Positions 30,788-38,442 of a stretch of DNA of 64,000 nucleotides are shown piece after piece. The stretch's first letter is position 1. The number at the start of each line of letters is the position of its first letter. The stretch comes from Bacillaceae bacterium (lineage in GTDB: Bacteria > Bacillota > Bacilli > JACDOE01). The stretch lies in contig JACDOE010000002.1 in assembly GCA_017656255.1 (NCBI GenBank), positions 130,033-194,032 on the forward strand. Reading direction: 5' to 3'. The notes below the pieces were generated by a model. That model was not told the DNA's origin, did no database searches, and saw nothing but the letters and a program-made list of their open reading frames with translations. The position numbers and the translations under genes were made by a program.

Positions 30788-32404
30788 GTGACACAAAGAC
30801 ATTTTTTATACGGCGCCCTGATTTTAAGTATTGCAGCCGTCATTTCAAAAGGACTGGGCCTCATCTATCGTATTCCGTTTCAACGGATCGCCGGCGATGA
30901 TGGACTGGCGATGTATCAGGTGACCTATCCGCTATTTTCCACCCTTTTGATTTTAATTGTTTCCGGGATTCCCATTGTCATGTCCAAAATGATCTCGGAA
31001 CAGGCTGCTGTCGGAAATATAGCGGAAGAAAAAAGGATTCTCCGCATCACCCTGATTCTGGTCAGCATGATTGGTTTTCTGGGGTTTGTTTTTCTGTTTG
31101 CGGGGGCTCCCTATCTGGCGGAATGGACCGGGTTGCCCGAAGTGGAACTGTCGATTCAGACCATTTCGTTCGCGTTGTTGATTATTCCGGCAATTGCCGT
31201 TTTGCGTGGCTATTTTTACGGCCATCAAATGATGTTTCCTTCAGGAAGCTCTCAGGTCATCGAACAATTGTTTCGTGTTCTGGCTATTATTTTCTTATCT
31301 TTTTTGCTGGTACAGAAAGGGTTTGCGTTGCCTGAGGTCGTGGCAGGAGCAACCTTCGGCACGGTCATCGGCGCCGTTTTCAGTGTACTGTATCTGTTTT
31401 ATCACTATGTCAAATTTGAAAAAGGGAGAGGCCGGGAGGGACAGGTTTCCGTTGCAACCGGACATGTGTCGGTCACCCGTGGCGACATTTTAAAAAAAGT
31501 GATGATCTTTTCCGCTGCGGTCAGCATCAGTTCATTAATGATCCCGCTGTTCGGGCTGGCGGACTCCTTTTCTGTCGTTAACTTACTGGTGCAATCCGGT
31601 ATAACGGCGGACACGGCGCGAGACTTGTTTGGTTACTACAGTCGCGGACTTCCTTTTGTGCAGGTGTCGACGGTATTTGCAACAGCACTGGCTCTATCCA
31701 TCGTGCCCAAAATCGCGGCGGAAGGCAGGGTTCAAAATACAGAGGAAATATCACGTTCCACAAATCTGGCTGTAAAAGTCACCATTTTACTGGCGCTCCC
31801 TGCCAGTGCCGGATTGGCGCTGCTCGCAGAAAATCTGAACGTGATTTTGTATGGAGACGGTCGTGGAAGTTTGGCCATTGCTGTGTTATCTCTCTCTTCT
31901 TTGTTTTTAACACTGGGAATCACCACTTCTGCCGTTTTACAGGGGAGAGGGAACGTTTACCGGCCTGCTGTGTATCTGTTAATTGCGCTTGGCTTCAAAC
32001 TGATATTGAACCTCTGGTGGGTTCCTGTTTATGATATTACTGGAGCGGCATTTGCGACTCTGGGTGCCTATGCGGTTCTGGTCTTTTTAAATGGCTGGGC
32101 CATTAAACGAAAAATCGAGGGATTTCAGGGATGGACAGCCATGTTCTATCGGCCTCTTTTGGCGACACTGGTTATGGGACTGGCTGTGTTTGCCGGAGGA
32201 AGGTGGGGATTGACGGTGTTGTTTTCCGAACCCACAAAGTGGCAGTTGGCCTTTGTTCTGGCTGTTTTAATCAGTGTGGGGGCGGTTCTTTATTTTGCCG
32301 TCATTCTGGGGACCCGGGCCATTACAAAAAGTGAACTGAGACGTATTCCCAGGATCGGGGAACCTCTAGTGAAATGGCTGACCCGGTTCCGGTTGATCTC
32401 CTGA
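30788..32404 (+). CDS. SpoVB/YtgP-like polysaccharide (lipid-linked) flippase
   Basis: A 538-residue membrane protein with about 14 helices of the MOP/MVF superfamily. The N-terminus (GALILSIAAVISKGLGLIYRIPFQRIAGDDGLAMYQVTYPLF) is the hallmark of the SpoVB/YtgP/MurJ-like branch, and GYFYGHQMMFPSGSSQVIEQLFR is also typical. Members flip lipid II or other undecaprenyl-linked sugars; SpoVB acts in spore cortex synthesis, while YtgP (Amj/MurJ) acts in vegetative cells. I cannot tell which from context. The GTG at 30788 lies eight bases after AAGGAAG. Confidence 0.88.
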   Translation: MTQRHFLYGALILSIAAVISKGLGLIYRIPFQRIAGDDGLAMYQVTYPLFSTLLILIVSGIPIVMSKMISEQAAVGNIAEEKRILRITLILVSMIGFLGFVFLFAGAPYLAEWTGLPEVELSIQTISFALLIIPAIAVLRGYFYGHQMMFPSGSSQVIEQLFRVLAIIFLSFLLVQKGFALPEVVAGATFGTVIGAVFSVLYLFYHYVKFEKGRGREGQVSVATGHVSVTRGDILKKVMIFSAAVSISSLMIPLFGLADSFSVVNLLVQSGITADTARDLFGYYSRGLPFVQVSTVFATALALSIVPKIAAEGRVQNTEEISRSTNLAVKVTILLALPASAGLALLAENLNVILYGDGRGSLAIAVLSLSSLFLTLGITTSAVLQGRGNVYRPAVYLLIALGFKLILNLWWVPVYDITGAAFATLGAYAVLVFLNGWAIKRKIEGFQGWTAMFYRPLLATLVMGLAVFAGGRWGLTVLFSEPTKWQLAFVLAVLISVGAVLYFAVILGTRAITKSELRRIPRIGEPLVKWLTRFRLIS

Positions 32405-32420
32405 TGACATGGTTGTTGAA

Positions 32421-32466
32421 TAAAAAAAGGTTTTATCCGCTCGCTGTATGAGAGTCGGATAAAACC
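32421..32466 (-). terminator. Terminator of perR
   Basis: Minus-strand GGTTTTATCCG and CGGATAAAACC (11 bp) are followed by T7. Confidence 0.88.
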
Positions 32467-32516
32467 CGGGTTATGGCTGCACGCCACCGGACGGTCACAT
32501 TGACACTTTGCAGGTG

Positions 32517-32948
32517 TCAGGAAGATTGACAACTGGGACATAATCCGTAAAATTCTATATTGAGATCGGTTAAAGCATAGCCTGACTTATTTTCTACGTG
32601 TTTAAGGTTAATGTCTGAATCTATATGAATATCATCGATTTGTCCGCATTTTTTGCAAAGTAGATGGAAATGATCGTGTTCTAAGAGTTCAAAACGGGTA
32701 CAACCTTCTCCACAGCGAATTTCTCTGACAATCCCCACTTCTTTGAGAGACCGCAGTGTGTTATAGACCGTAGCAAAGCTCATGCTGGCATATTCGCCCA
32801 TCAGATGATCGTGAATTTCTTCTGCTGTCGGATGATCCAGTTCCTTCAGGGTTTTGATGATGGCGATACGCTGCGGTGTTACCCTGATCGCATGATCCTT
32901 CAGAAGTTGTATAATGGATTCGGTTTGAGGATTGGCCAATGAAATCAC
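32517..32948 (-). CDS. perR: PerR-like peroxide-sensing Fur-family repressor
   Basis: A 143-residue Fur-family regulator: a winged helix (residues about 10-85; TPQRIAIIKTLKELDHPTAEEIHDHL and SFATVYNTLRSL) and a metal-binding dimer domain. The structural zinc site is two CxxC pairs (CKKCG and CPSC). The regulatory ligands EHDHFHLLC and the D of GQIDDIH match PerR, including the aspartate equivalent to D104; Fur has Glu there. At the D85 position this protein has Glu (TRFE), an unusual change. PerR represses peroxide-defence genes until its iron site is oxidised. PerR-like boxes occur upstream of this gene, the glutaredoxin and katG. Confidence 0.85.
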   Translation of the reverse strand: MISLANPQTESIIQLLKDHAIRVTPQRIAIIKTLKELDHPTAEEIHDHLMGEYASMSFATVYNTLRSLKEVGIVREIRCGEGCTRFELLEHDHFHLLCKKCGQIDDIHIDSDINLKHVENKSGYALTDLNIEFYGLCPSCQSS

Positions 32949-32983
32949 CTCCTACTCTTATAAATATTATATCACATATTAAA

Positions 32984-32998
32984 TTAAAATAATTACAA
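32984..32998. promoter_or_regulatory. PerR-box-like operator upstream of perR
   Basis: TTAAAATAATTACAA matches the PerR consensus at 13 of 15 positions, 36 bp upstream of the perR start. It suggests autoregulation and may also act on the divergent glutaredoxin gene. Confidence 0.7.
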
Positions 32999-33010
32999 AC
33001 TAATATTGAC

Positions 33011-33040
33011 TTACAATAATTTTTATTTTAAGGTTATACT
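33011..33040 (+). promoter_or_regulatory. Promoter with second PerR-box-like site before glutaredoxin gene
   Basis: TTACAA (33011-33016) and TATACT (33035-33040) have an 18-nt spacer. A second PerR-like word, TTACAATAATTTTTA (33011-33025, 12 of 15), covers the -35 element, which is where a repressor would block initiation. Confidence 0.5.
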
Positions 33041-33117
33041 TAGGGATTGTAAAGATAAATCCGGGTTTTCCCTGTTGAAATGTACATAACTCCCCGGATG
33101 AAGGAGATCCACGTTTT

Positions 33118-33363
33118 ATGGATGATAACGAGATCATTCTCTATGCGGCCGACGGATGCGGAGGCTGTCAAAAAATGAAGGAACTGCTGGATAAAAGAGG
33201 CCTCAGTTACCTTGAAAAAAATATCACCCGGGATCCGGAGTATCTCGAAGAAATGAGGCAGAAAGGATCTTCCACGGTCCCCACAGTTATCTTTCGTGGC
33301 AAAATGGTGATCGGGCTTCGTCCCAATATGATGAATCGGATGCTGGATGAAGCAGGATTGTAA
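33118..33363 (+). CDS. Glutaredoxin-like protein (CGGC)
   Basis: An 81-residue thioredoxin-fold protein with the redox motif CGGC at about residues 15-18, the cis-proline in STVPTVIF and the helix/strand order of NrdH/Grx-type proteins. It reduces disulfides or persulfides; in low-GC Gram-positives its reductant may be bacillithiol or thioredoxin reductase. The ATG follows AAGGAG. It lies between perR and the selenocysteine peroxiredoxin and is a plausible electron donor to it. Confidence 0.85.
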   Translation: MDDNEIILYAADGCGGCQKMKELLDKRGLSYLEKNITRDPEYLEEMRQKGSSTVPTVIFRGKMVIGLRPNMMNRMLDEAGL

Positions 33364-33462
33364 GTTGTCATAGTTTCGACAAAAATTTGATTTTACACCT
33401 GTGTTATTTTTTGGCACAGGTTGTAAATACTTAAAAATATATAGAACAAAGGAGGATGTAAA

Positions 33463-33945
33463 ATGCCAAAAGGAGCTACTGAAACAAAGACGCTCAAAGT
33501 TGGCGACAAAGCTCCCGACTTTACGCTTAAGGCTCATGGTGATCGCGAAATCACATTAAGCGATTATCTCGGCAAGAAGAATGTGTTCATCGCATTCTAT
33601 CCATTAGACTGGACACCTGTCTGAGGTGCGCAGATGCCTTCTTACGAGGACGATTTGTCCAAGTTTGAAGAGTTTGATACCCAGGTTCTGGGTATTAGCG
33701 TAGACAGTATCCCCAGTCATGAAGCATGGCAGAAATCTCTCGGAGGAATTTCCTATCCGCTCTGTTCCGATTTCTGGCCGCATGGTGAAGTGGCTCAGAA
33801 ATACGGTGTCCTTCGTGATGAAGGAATGACTGAGCGTGCTCTGTTTGTCATCGATAAGGAAGGAGTTGTCCGCTTTATCGATGTGCATCCGATTGATCAA
33901 CAACCGGATAACGAGGAGATTTTTGAAGTTCTCCGTAAACTGTAA
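33463..33945 (+). CDS. Selenocysteine-containing peroxiredoxin, in-frame UGA
   Basis: Read through UGA at 33622-33624, the gene encodes 160 residues. Motifs are [15 protein letters not shown], then [23 protein letters not shown] with Sec at residue 54, where peroxidatic cysteine occurs in the FYPLDFTPVC motif, and [21 protein letters not shown]. The aligned Thr and the later Arg side ([19 protein letters not shown]) are conserved. It reduces H2O2 and organic peroxides through a selenenic acid. GGAGGATGTAAA precedes the ATG at 33463. A hairpin follows the UGA. The upstream part and downstream part are in one frame with only the UGA between them, and both are needed for the fold. Confidence 0.92.
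33638..33670 (+). promoter_or_regulatory. SECIS-type hairpin of the plus-strand peroxiredoxin
   Basis: GGAC/GTCC closes a GATTT loop, 27 nt after the UGA, with a weaker outer stem (CTTC/GAAG). The loop starts with G. The stem is shorter than in the other three genes. Confidence 0.55.
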
Positions 33946-34000
33946 AATATCTAACCTGCAGGATGACAGGTCGTTTGTCCTGCGGGTTTGAGATAAGAAC

Positions 34001-34036
34001 AAAACCTGCTTCAACTTCTGGAGCAGGTTTTTCTTA
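34001..34036 (+). terminator. Terminator after the Sec peroxiredoxin
   Basis: AAAACCTGCT and AGCAGGTTTT (10 bp) are followed by TTCTT. A second imperfect hairpin (AACCTGCAGGA / TCCTGCGGGTT, 33953-33990) precedes it. Confidence 0.85.
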
Positions 34037-34107
34037 CAGTTAGAGTTCTGTTTCCCGGGAGTTCTGTACCATTGAATTCTTGTGGTTGAAATCCGGAAGG
34101 AGGTTAT

Positions 34108-34824
34108 TTGACGAAAATGGAAATATCGAGAAAAGCCATTCCCTATACGCCGAATGACAAGTCTCTTGAGGAAATGGTAATTGGAATTGTTTCCACGGCA
34201 GGCGCGCATTTAAAAGATCAGGAGCCTTTCAGTGAGGATCAAACCACCGGTGATATGACGTACAGGGTGATTCCGGGTGATGTAAACAGTGCTGACTTCA
34301 AGGTGACGCATGCTGCCCCGAAAGAAGAGTATGATACCCGGGAGCCCGAGAAGGACATCAACACCATTTTCCCCATTGATCGCCTGCGTGAATTGAAGGA
34401 GCAGGGCGTGATCGGCGGTATTGCCGACAATCATTTTTCCATGATGGGATTTGCCATGCGATTGAAGCGACTGATGGAAGAAACGATTCCGGAAGTGGCG
34501 AAAAAAGTGGTCCGTTCAAAAGCGGACGGCATTATCTTAACAGCCGGCTGACCGCTCTGTCACCGCACTGTAGTTACAGTGCAGAGAGCGATTGAGGCCC
34601 AGGGGATCCCGACGGTACTGATTACCCTTGATCCCGATCAGTCTGGATTGATGCGGCCGCCCAGAGCGATACATCCGAAAGGATTTCAATTCGGGCATTC
34701 ACTCGGTAAACCGGGTGACAAAGAGACTCAAATGGAAGTCCTGAAAGCAGCCCTTGAACAACTGACTACGCGGCAGGAACCGGGACAAATCCATCACCTG
34801 GATTTCCCATCATATGGCAAATAG
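34108..34824 (+). CDS. GrdB-like selenoprotein of the glycine/betaine/sarcosine/proline reductase family, in-frame UGA
   Basis: Read through UGA at 34549-34551, the gene encodes 238 residues. The central signature is SKADGIILTAG-U-PLCHRT, Sec at residue 148, with the adjacent cysteine (U-x-x-C) typical of selenoprotein B. It is followed by VQRAIEAQGIPTVLITLDPDQ and MRPPRAIHPKGFQFGHSLGKP. Full-length GrdB is about 435 residues; this is the short stand-alone form found outside amino-acid reductase operons, with no GrdA, GrdC or GrdE nearby. A thiol-redox or reductive role is likely but the substrate is unknown. TTG at 34108 follows GGAAGGAGG. A perfect hairpin lies after the UGA. Confidence 0.92.
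34553..34590 (+). promoter_or_regulatory. SECIS-type hairpin of the GrdB-like gene
   Basis: GCACTGT/ACAGTGC (7 bp) closes an AGTT loop and sits on a lower CGCTCT/AGAGCG stem. The loop starts 20 nt after the UGA with G at its second position. Confidence 0.85.
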
Positions 34825-34832
34825 ACGGTTTC

Positions 34833-34859
34833 ACCGGGGAAGCACCCCGGCTTTTTTTT
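34833..34859 (+). terminator. Terminator of the GrdB-like gene
   Basis: ACCGGGG and CCCCGGC with an AAGCA loop are followed by T8. Confidence 0.88.
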
Positions 34860-34941
34860 GCCCTTAAGGCAGTTTACCACCTCGATTTCACCTCGCAGCG
34901 CAGACCCTTCTAATCTCAGAATATCGCTTTCTATAAAAATC

Positions 34942-34971
34942 CGAATATTTTTATAGAGTATGCGCAGACTA
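34942..34971 (+). promoter_or_regulatory. Sigma-G-like promoter of the SASP gene
   Basis: CGAATA (34942-34947) and CAGACTA (34965-34971) are separated by 17 nt and lie directly upstream of the SASP ribosome site. The consensus is TGAATA-17/18-CATACTA, so 11 of 13 positions agree. This fits forespore-specific expression. Confidence 0.6.
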
Positions 34972-34995
34972 CGGAAGAGAGGAGGTGAATCATTT

Positions 34996-35163
34996 ATGGC
35001 AAAAGAAACGCAGACCGGTACCAATGTTGAACATGTCAGAAAGCGTAATGCCGCTTCTCAAGCCGGTGATTCTGAGTTTGCTGCTGAAACCAATGCAGCA
35101 GATGTTCGCCGCAAAAACCAGGCCTCCCAGGCAAAAAGTGCCCAGCAAAATCAACAACCGTAA
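34996..35163 (+). CDS. Gamma-type small acid-soluble spore protein (SspE-like)
   Basis: A 55-residue hydrophilic protein rich in Gln, Ala and Asn. It has two similar segments, NVEHVRKRNAASQAGDSEFAAE and NAADVRRKNQASQAKSAQQN, and the EFAAET motif that contains the GPR-type cleavage region in gamma SASP. Gamma SASPs do not bind DNA; they store amino acids for germination. GAGGAGGTG lies before the ATG at 34996. A sigma-G-like promoter and a terminator bracket it. Confidence 0.88.
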   Translation: MAKETQTGTNVEHVRKRNAASQAGDSEFAAETNAADVRRKNQASQAKSAQQNQQP

Positions 35164-35181
35164 AGGTCCATACTTTATGCT

Positions 35182-35207
35182 AAAGCCCCGTTTTTACGGG
35201 GTTTTTT
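35182..35207 (+). terminator. Terminator of the SASP gene
   Basis: AAGCCCCGT, TTTT and ACGGGGTT are followed by T-rich sequence. Confidence 0.88.
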
Positions 35208-35246
35208 GTGGTATAATTTACAAAAAACTAGATGGGAGACATGCTT

Positions 35247-35648
35247 ATGATTGCCGGGGTCGGCATCGATATCGTCGATCTGGAACGCATCAGTCGTTTG
35301 CTCCAGCGAAAAAAAGACCGATTTTTAAAGCGTATTTTACATAAAAGAGAATGGGACCAGTTGCCCGAAAGCTCAGACCGGCTGGTCGCCTTTGTCGGCG
35401 GCAGATTTGCCGTGAAGGAAGCGGTTGCCAAAGCACTGGGAACAGGGATTGGACCAAAACTGTCCTGGACAGATATCGCCGTGGTGAGGGGAGCCAATGG
35501 AGAACCGCGTATCGAATGGGAATCGGACGTGATACGGCATTTTCCTCTAATAAAGGACGCAAAGACGTTTGTGTCTATTTCCCATGAAAAAAAATATGCC
35601 GTGGCGCAGGTCATTATCGAAGGCCAGTCTGCATATTCGGACAGGTAA
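35247..35648 (+). CDS. acpS: Holo-[acyl-carrier-protein] synthase
   Basis: A 133-residue phosphopantetheinyl transferase that converts apo-ACP to holo-ACP. The signature GVGIDIVDLERI at the N-terminus and FAVKEAVAKALG around residue 56 carry the Mg2+/CoA-binding Asp and Glu; SISHEKKYA is the third motif. GGGAG is eight bases from the ATG at 35247, so two earlier in-frame ATGs are not used. It opens the block acpS-nnrD/E-ydcC-alr that matches the B. subtilis ydc order. Confidence 0.95.
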   Translation: MIAGVGIDIVDLERISRLLQRKKDRFLKRILHKREWDQLPESSDRLVAFVGGRFAVKEAVAKALGTGIGPKLSWTDIAVVRGANGEPRIEWESDVIRHFPLIKDAKTFVSISHEKKYAVAQVIIEGQSAYSDR

Positions 35649-35686
35649 GGACATACATATATATCGCGGGTCTAGGAGGGAGACAT

Positions 35687-37258
35687 GTGTATTTGGTGAA
35701 TGCGCATCAGATGCGAGAAATGGACCGTTTCACCATTGAGAAACTGGGTATCCCCGGCCATATTCTAATGGAAAACGCCGGTCAGTCTGTGGTGGAGGAA
35801 ACCATCCGCAGGTTTTCTTTTGAGCGGGCTGTTGTTTTAAGCGGGCACGGAAATAACGGGGGAGACGGATTTGTGGTTGCCCGGAAACTTGCAAACCAGG
35901 GATATGACGTGGAGGTTTTTTTGCTGGGTGATTCAGGCAAACTGTCTCCTGACAGTCGTCTCCATTACGATATTACCGTTAAGCATGGAGTCGACATTTT
36001 TTCATTTGATGGTAACCCCGACGCGTTGAGAAGCAGTCTGTCCCGGGCGGATTTGATTATTGACGCGATGCTGGGAACAGGGGCGAAAGGTGAATTGCGG
36101 GAGCCTGTCAAAACGGCTGTTGCGCTGGTGCAGGAAAGACAGAGGTGTCAAAAACCGGCTTGCGTTGTGGCGGTTGACATTCCGACAGGGATTGAAACCG
36201 ATACCGGGCATTTGATGGGAATGGCGGTGAAGGCTGACCTCACCGTAGCCCTGCAACTCCCCAAATGGGCCCATTATCTGTATCCCGGTTCGGAATACCG
36301 GGGGGAACTGGTGGTCAGAGATATTTCGATTCCGCCCCGTGCTATGAAACAGGTACCCTGTCATGCCGGTATTGTTTCGGCTGATGAGATAGCCAGGCAA
36401 TTGCCGCCCAGACAGAAACATTCCCACAAGGGAACTTACGGGCACGTCCTGCTGGTGGCTGGTTCGCACGAAATGAGAGGGGCACCTGTTCTGGCCGGAA
36501 AGGCAGCATTAAAAAGCGGTTCAGGGCTGGTGACGATTGCGGTTCCGAGCAACATTTTACCCGGCGTGTCCTCACAGGTAACCGAAGCCGTGATGTGGGA
36601 ATGGCCGGAAGAGGAAGGTCATTTTTCACCGACCCGGTTTCCCGCATGGAAGGAAAAACCGTTTTCCTGTGTGGCGATTGGACCGGGTATCGGCACCTGG
36701 GAGGGAGGAAAAGAATGGCTGGCTGCACTGCTGGAACGTTTCACCTGTCCGGTGGTACTGGATGCCGATGCGTTAAACCTGCTGGCAGAAAACCCTGACA
36801 TGTTGAAACAGCGAAAAGCGATGACAGTCCTGACTCCCCACCCCGGTGAAATGGGTCGGTTATCCGGTCTCAGCACAGCGGAAGTGGAAGCAGACCGCCC
36901 CGGTATAGCCCGGGATTTTGCCCGGAAATATGGGGTTTACCTGATCCTAAAAGGGGCTTACACTTTAATTGCGACCCCGGAAGGTAACCTTTATTTAAAT
37001 ATTTCCGGAAGCCCGGCGATGGCTAAGGGAGGCTCCGGGGATGTTCTGACCGGCATGATCGCTTCCTTTATCGGTCAGGGAATGAATGGTTTGCAGGCGA
37101 TTTGTGCCGGTGTTTATTTACACGGGGTATCCGGTGAAATCTGTGGTGAAAAATCGGAGTACAGTACTGTTGCCACTGACTTAATCAATCATATTGGATC
37201 GGCCATTTCTCAAACGATGATGGTTCTACACTCGAATACACATTTCCCAGGAAATTGA
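35687..37258 (+). CDS. nnr: Bifunctional NAD(P)H-hydrate epimerase/dehydratase
   Basis: A 523-residue two-domain repair enzyme. Residues about 1-225 are the epimerase (YjeF-N; VVLSGHGNNGGDGFVVAR and DAMLGTGAKGELREP). Residues about 235-515 are the ADP/ATP-dependent dehydratase (HKGTYGHVLLVAGSHEMRGAP, VLDADALNLLAENP, TVLTPHPGEMGRL and GGSGDVLTG). It restores NADH/NADPH from hydrated forms. The start is GTG at 35687 with AGGAGGGAG upstream; the ATG two bases earlier is out of frame. It overlaps the next frame slightly and is co-transcribed with acpS. Confidence 0.95.
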   Translation: MYLVNAHQMREMDRFTIEKLGIPGHILMENAGQSVVEETIRRFSFERAVVLSGHGNNGGDGFVVARKLANQGYDVEVFLLGDSGKLSPDSRLHYDITVKHGVDIFSFDGNPDALRSSLSRADLIIDAMLGTGAKGELREPVKTAVALVQERQRCQKPACVVAVDIPTGIETDTGHLMGMAVKADLTVALQLPKWAHYLYPGSEYRGELVVRDISIPPRAMKQVPCHAGIVSADEIARQLPPRQKHSHKGTYGHVLLVAGSHEMRGAPVLAGKAALKSGSGLVTIAVPSNILPGVSSQVTEAVMWEWPEEEGHFSPTRFPAWKEKPFSCVAIGPGIGTWEGGKEWLAALLERFTCPVVLDADALNLLAENPDMLKQRKAMTVLTPHPGEMGRLSGLSTAEVEADRPGIARDFARKYGVYLILKGAYTLIATPEGNLYLNISGSPAMAKGGSGDVLTGMIASFIGQGMNGLQAICAGVYLHGVSGEICGEKSEYSTVATDLINHIGSAISQTMMVLHSNTHFPGN

Positions 37259-37305
37259 CATGGGACCCTCCTTTGTCGAAAACAGGCGAAGGGGTTGATG
37301 AATGT

Positions 37306-38319
37306 ATGCGCCGCTTTTCAAGGATGTTGATCCCCATCCTTGTCCTGATGCTGATTGCGGTAGGCTGTGGTACCAAAAGCATGGAAGATGTCGTGGGTGA
37401 TCTGGACAATCAACTGGAGTCTTTAAAAAGTTATAAAACCAGCGGGAAATTAACCCTTCAAACAGGTGACACCCCGCAACAGTATGATATGGAAATCTGG
37501 TATAAGAAACCGAACTATTACCGGATTGCGTTAACCTCTCAGGAACGCAACATTACACAGATTATCCTGAGAAACGATGATGGTGTATTTGTGCTAACGC
37601 CTCATTTGAACAAGAGTTTTCGCTTTCAAAGCGGATGGCCGGAAAAGCACGGCCAGGTTTACCTTTATGAATCGCTGGTAAAAAGTATTTTGCAGGATGA
37701 ACAGCGCAAGTTTGAAGCCGAAGATGATCATTATGTGTTTGAAGTAAAAGCCGACTATCAGAATCGCTCGTTGACATCCCAGAAAATCTGGCTGACTGAA
37801 GATTTGCTTCCGTCCAGGGTTGAAGTGATGGATACGGACTACAATCCGATGGTACTGGTCGAGTTTGAAAACTTCGATATGAATGTGGAGTTTGATGAGG
37901 ATGCCTTTGATAAAGAACGCAACATGTCGGCGGCTCTGATGGTGATTCCGGCTATGGGTGATGGGAATGAGGAACTTGCCGATGACAGTTTCGGGGTGAT
38001 TCATCCCGCCTATGTCCCTGAAGGCGTCACGCTGTCGAGTGTTGAACAGGTCAAGGAAGAAGAAAATGATGTTGTGGTAATGAAATATACCGGTGTTTAC
38101 AATTATACGTTGATGGAAGAAAGGCCGCAGGCAGCTTCCGTCAGTTATCCTTACGGAGAACCGGTTGATCTTGGCTTCACCTTTGGTGTCCTGACCGGTG
38201 ATCAGAAGAAAACCCTGGTCTGGACGTATAACGGGGTGGAATTTAAATTAAGCGGAAACATGCCGGATGAAGAAATGATACAAGTAGCAAAATCGGTATA
38301 TGGGCAGTCCGGAAAATAA
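37306..38319 (+). CDS. ydcC: YdcC/LolA-like lipoprotein linked to sporulation
   Basis: A 337-residue lipoprotein. The signal peptide ends in IAVGCG, with the lipid-modified Cys at about residue 21. The body begins with a LolA/LppX-type fold (SLKSYKTSGKLTLQTGDTPQQYDMEIWYKKPNYYRI) and ends with a DUF4367-like domain (GVEFKLSGNMPDEEMIQVAKS). It matches YdcC/GerS-like proteins in size and in its position between acpS/nnr and alr. Such proteins are thought to handle lipids at the membrane in sporulating cells; GerS is needed for germination in Clostridia. I prefer the ATG at 37306, with AAGGGG upstream. Confidence 0.87.
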   Translation: MRRFSRMLIPILVLMLIAVGCGTKSMEDVVGDLDNQLESLKSYKTSGKLTLQTGDTPQQYDMEIWYKKPNYYRIALTSQERNITQIILRNDDGVFVLTPHLNKSFRFQSGWPEKHGQVYLYESLVKSILQDEQRKFEAEDDHYVFEVKADYQNRSLTSQKIWLTEDLLPSRVEVMDTDYNPMVLVEFENFDMNVEFDEDAFDKERNMSAALMVIPAMGDGNEELADDSFGVIHPAYVPEGVTLSSVEQVKEEENDVVVMKYTGVYNYTLMEERPQAASVSYPYGEPVDLGFTFGVLTGDQKKTLVWTYNGVEFKLSGNMPDEEMIQVAKSVYGQSGK

Positions 38320-38442
38320 AATCAATCCTCATCTCCGGAGTTTACCAATTTATGGGGCAGCAGGACTGTCCCTGTTTTTACGTGTTCAGACATGTTAAAA
38401 TAAGAGGAGATTTTTCGTATAGGAGTGTCAGGAGGGAACGGG

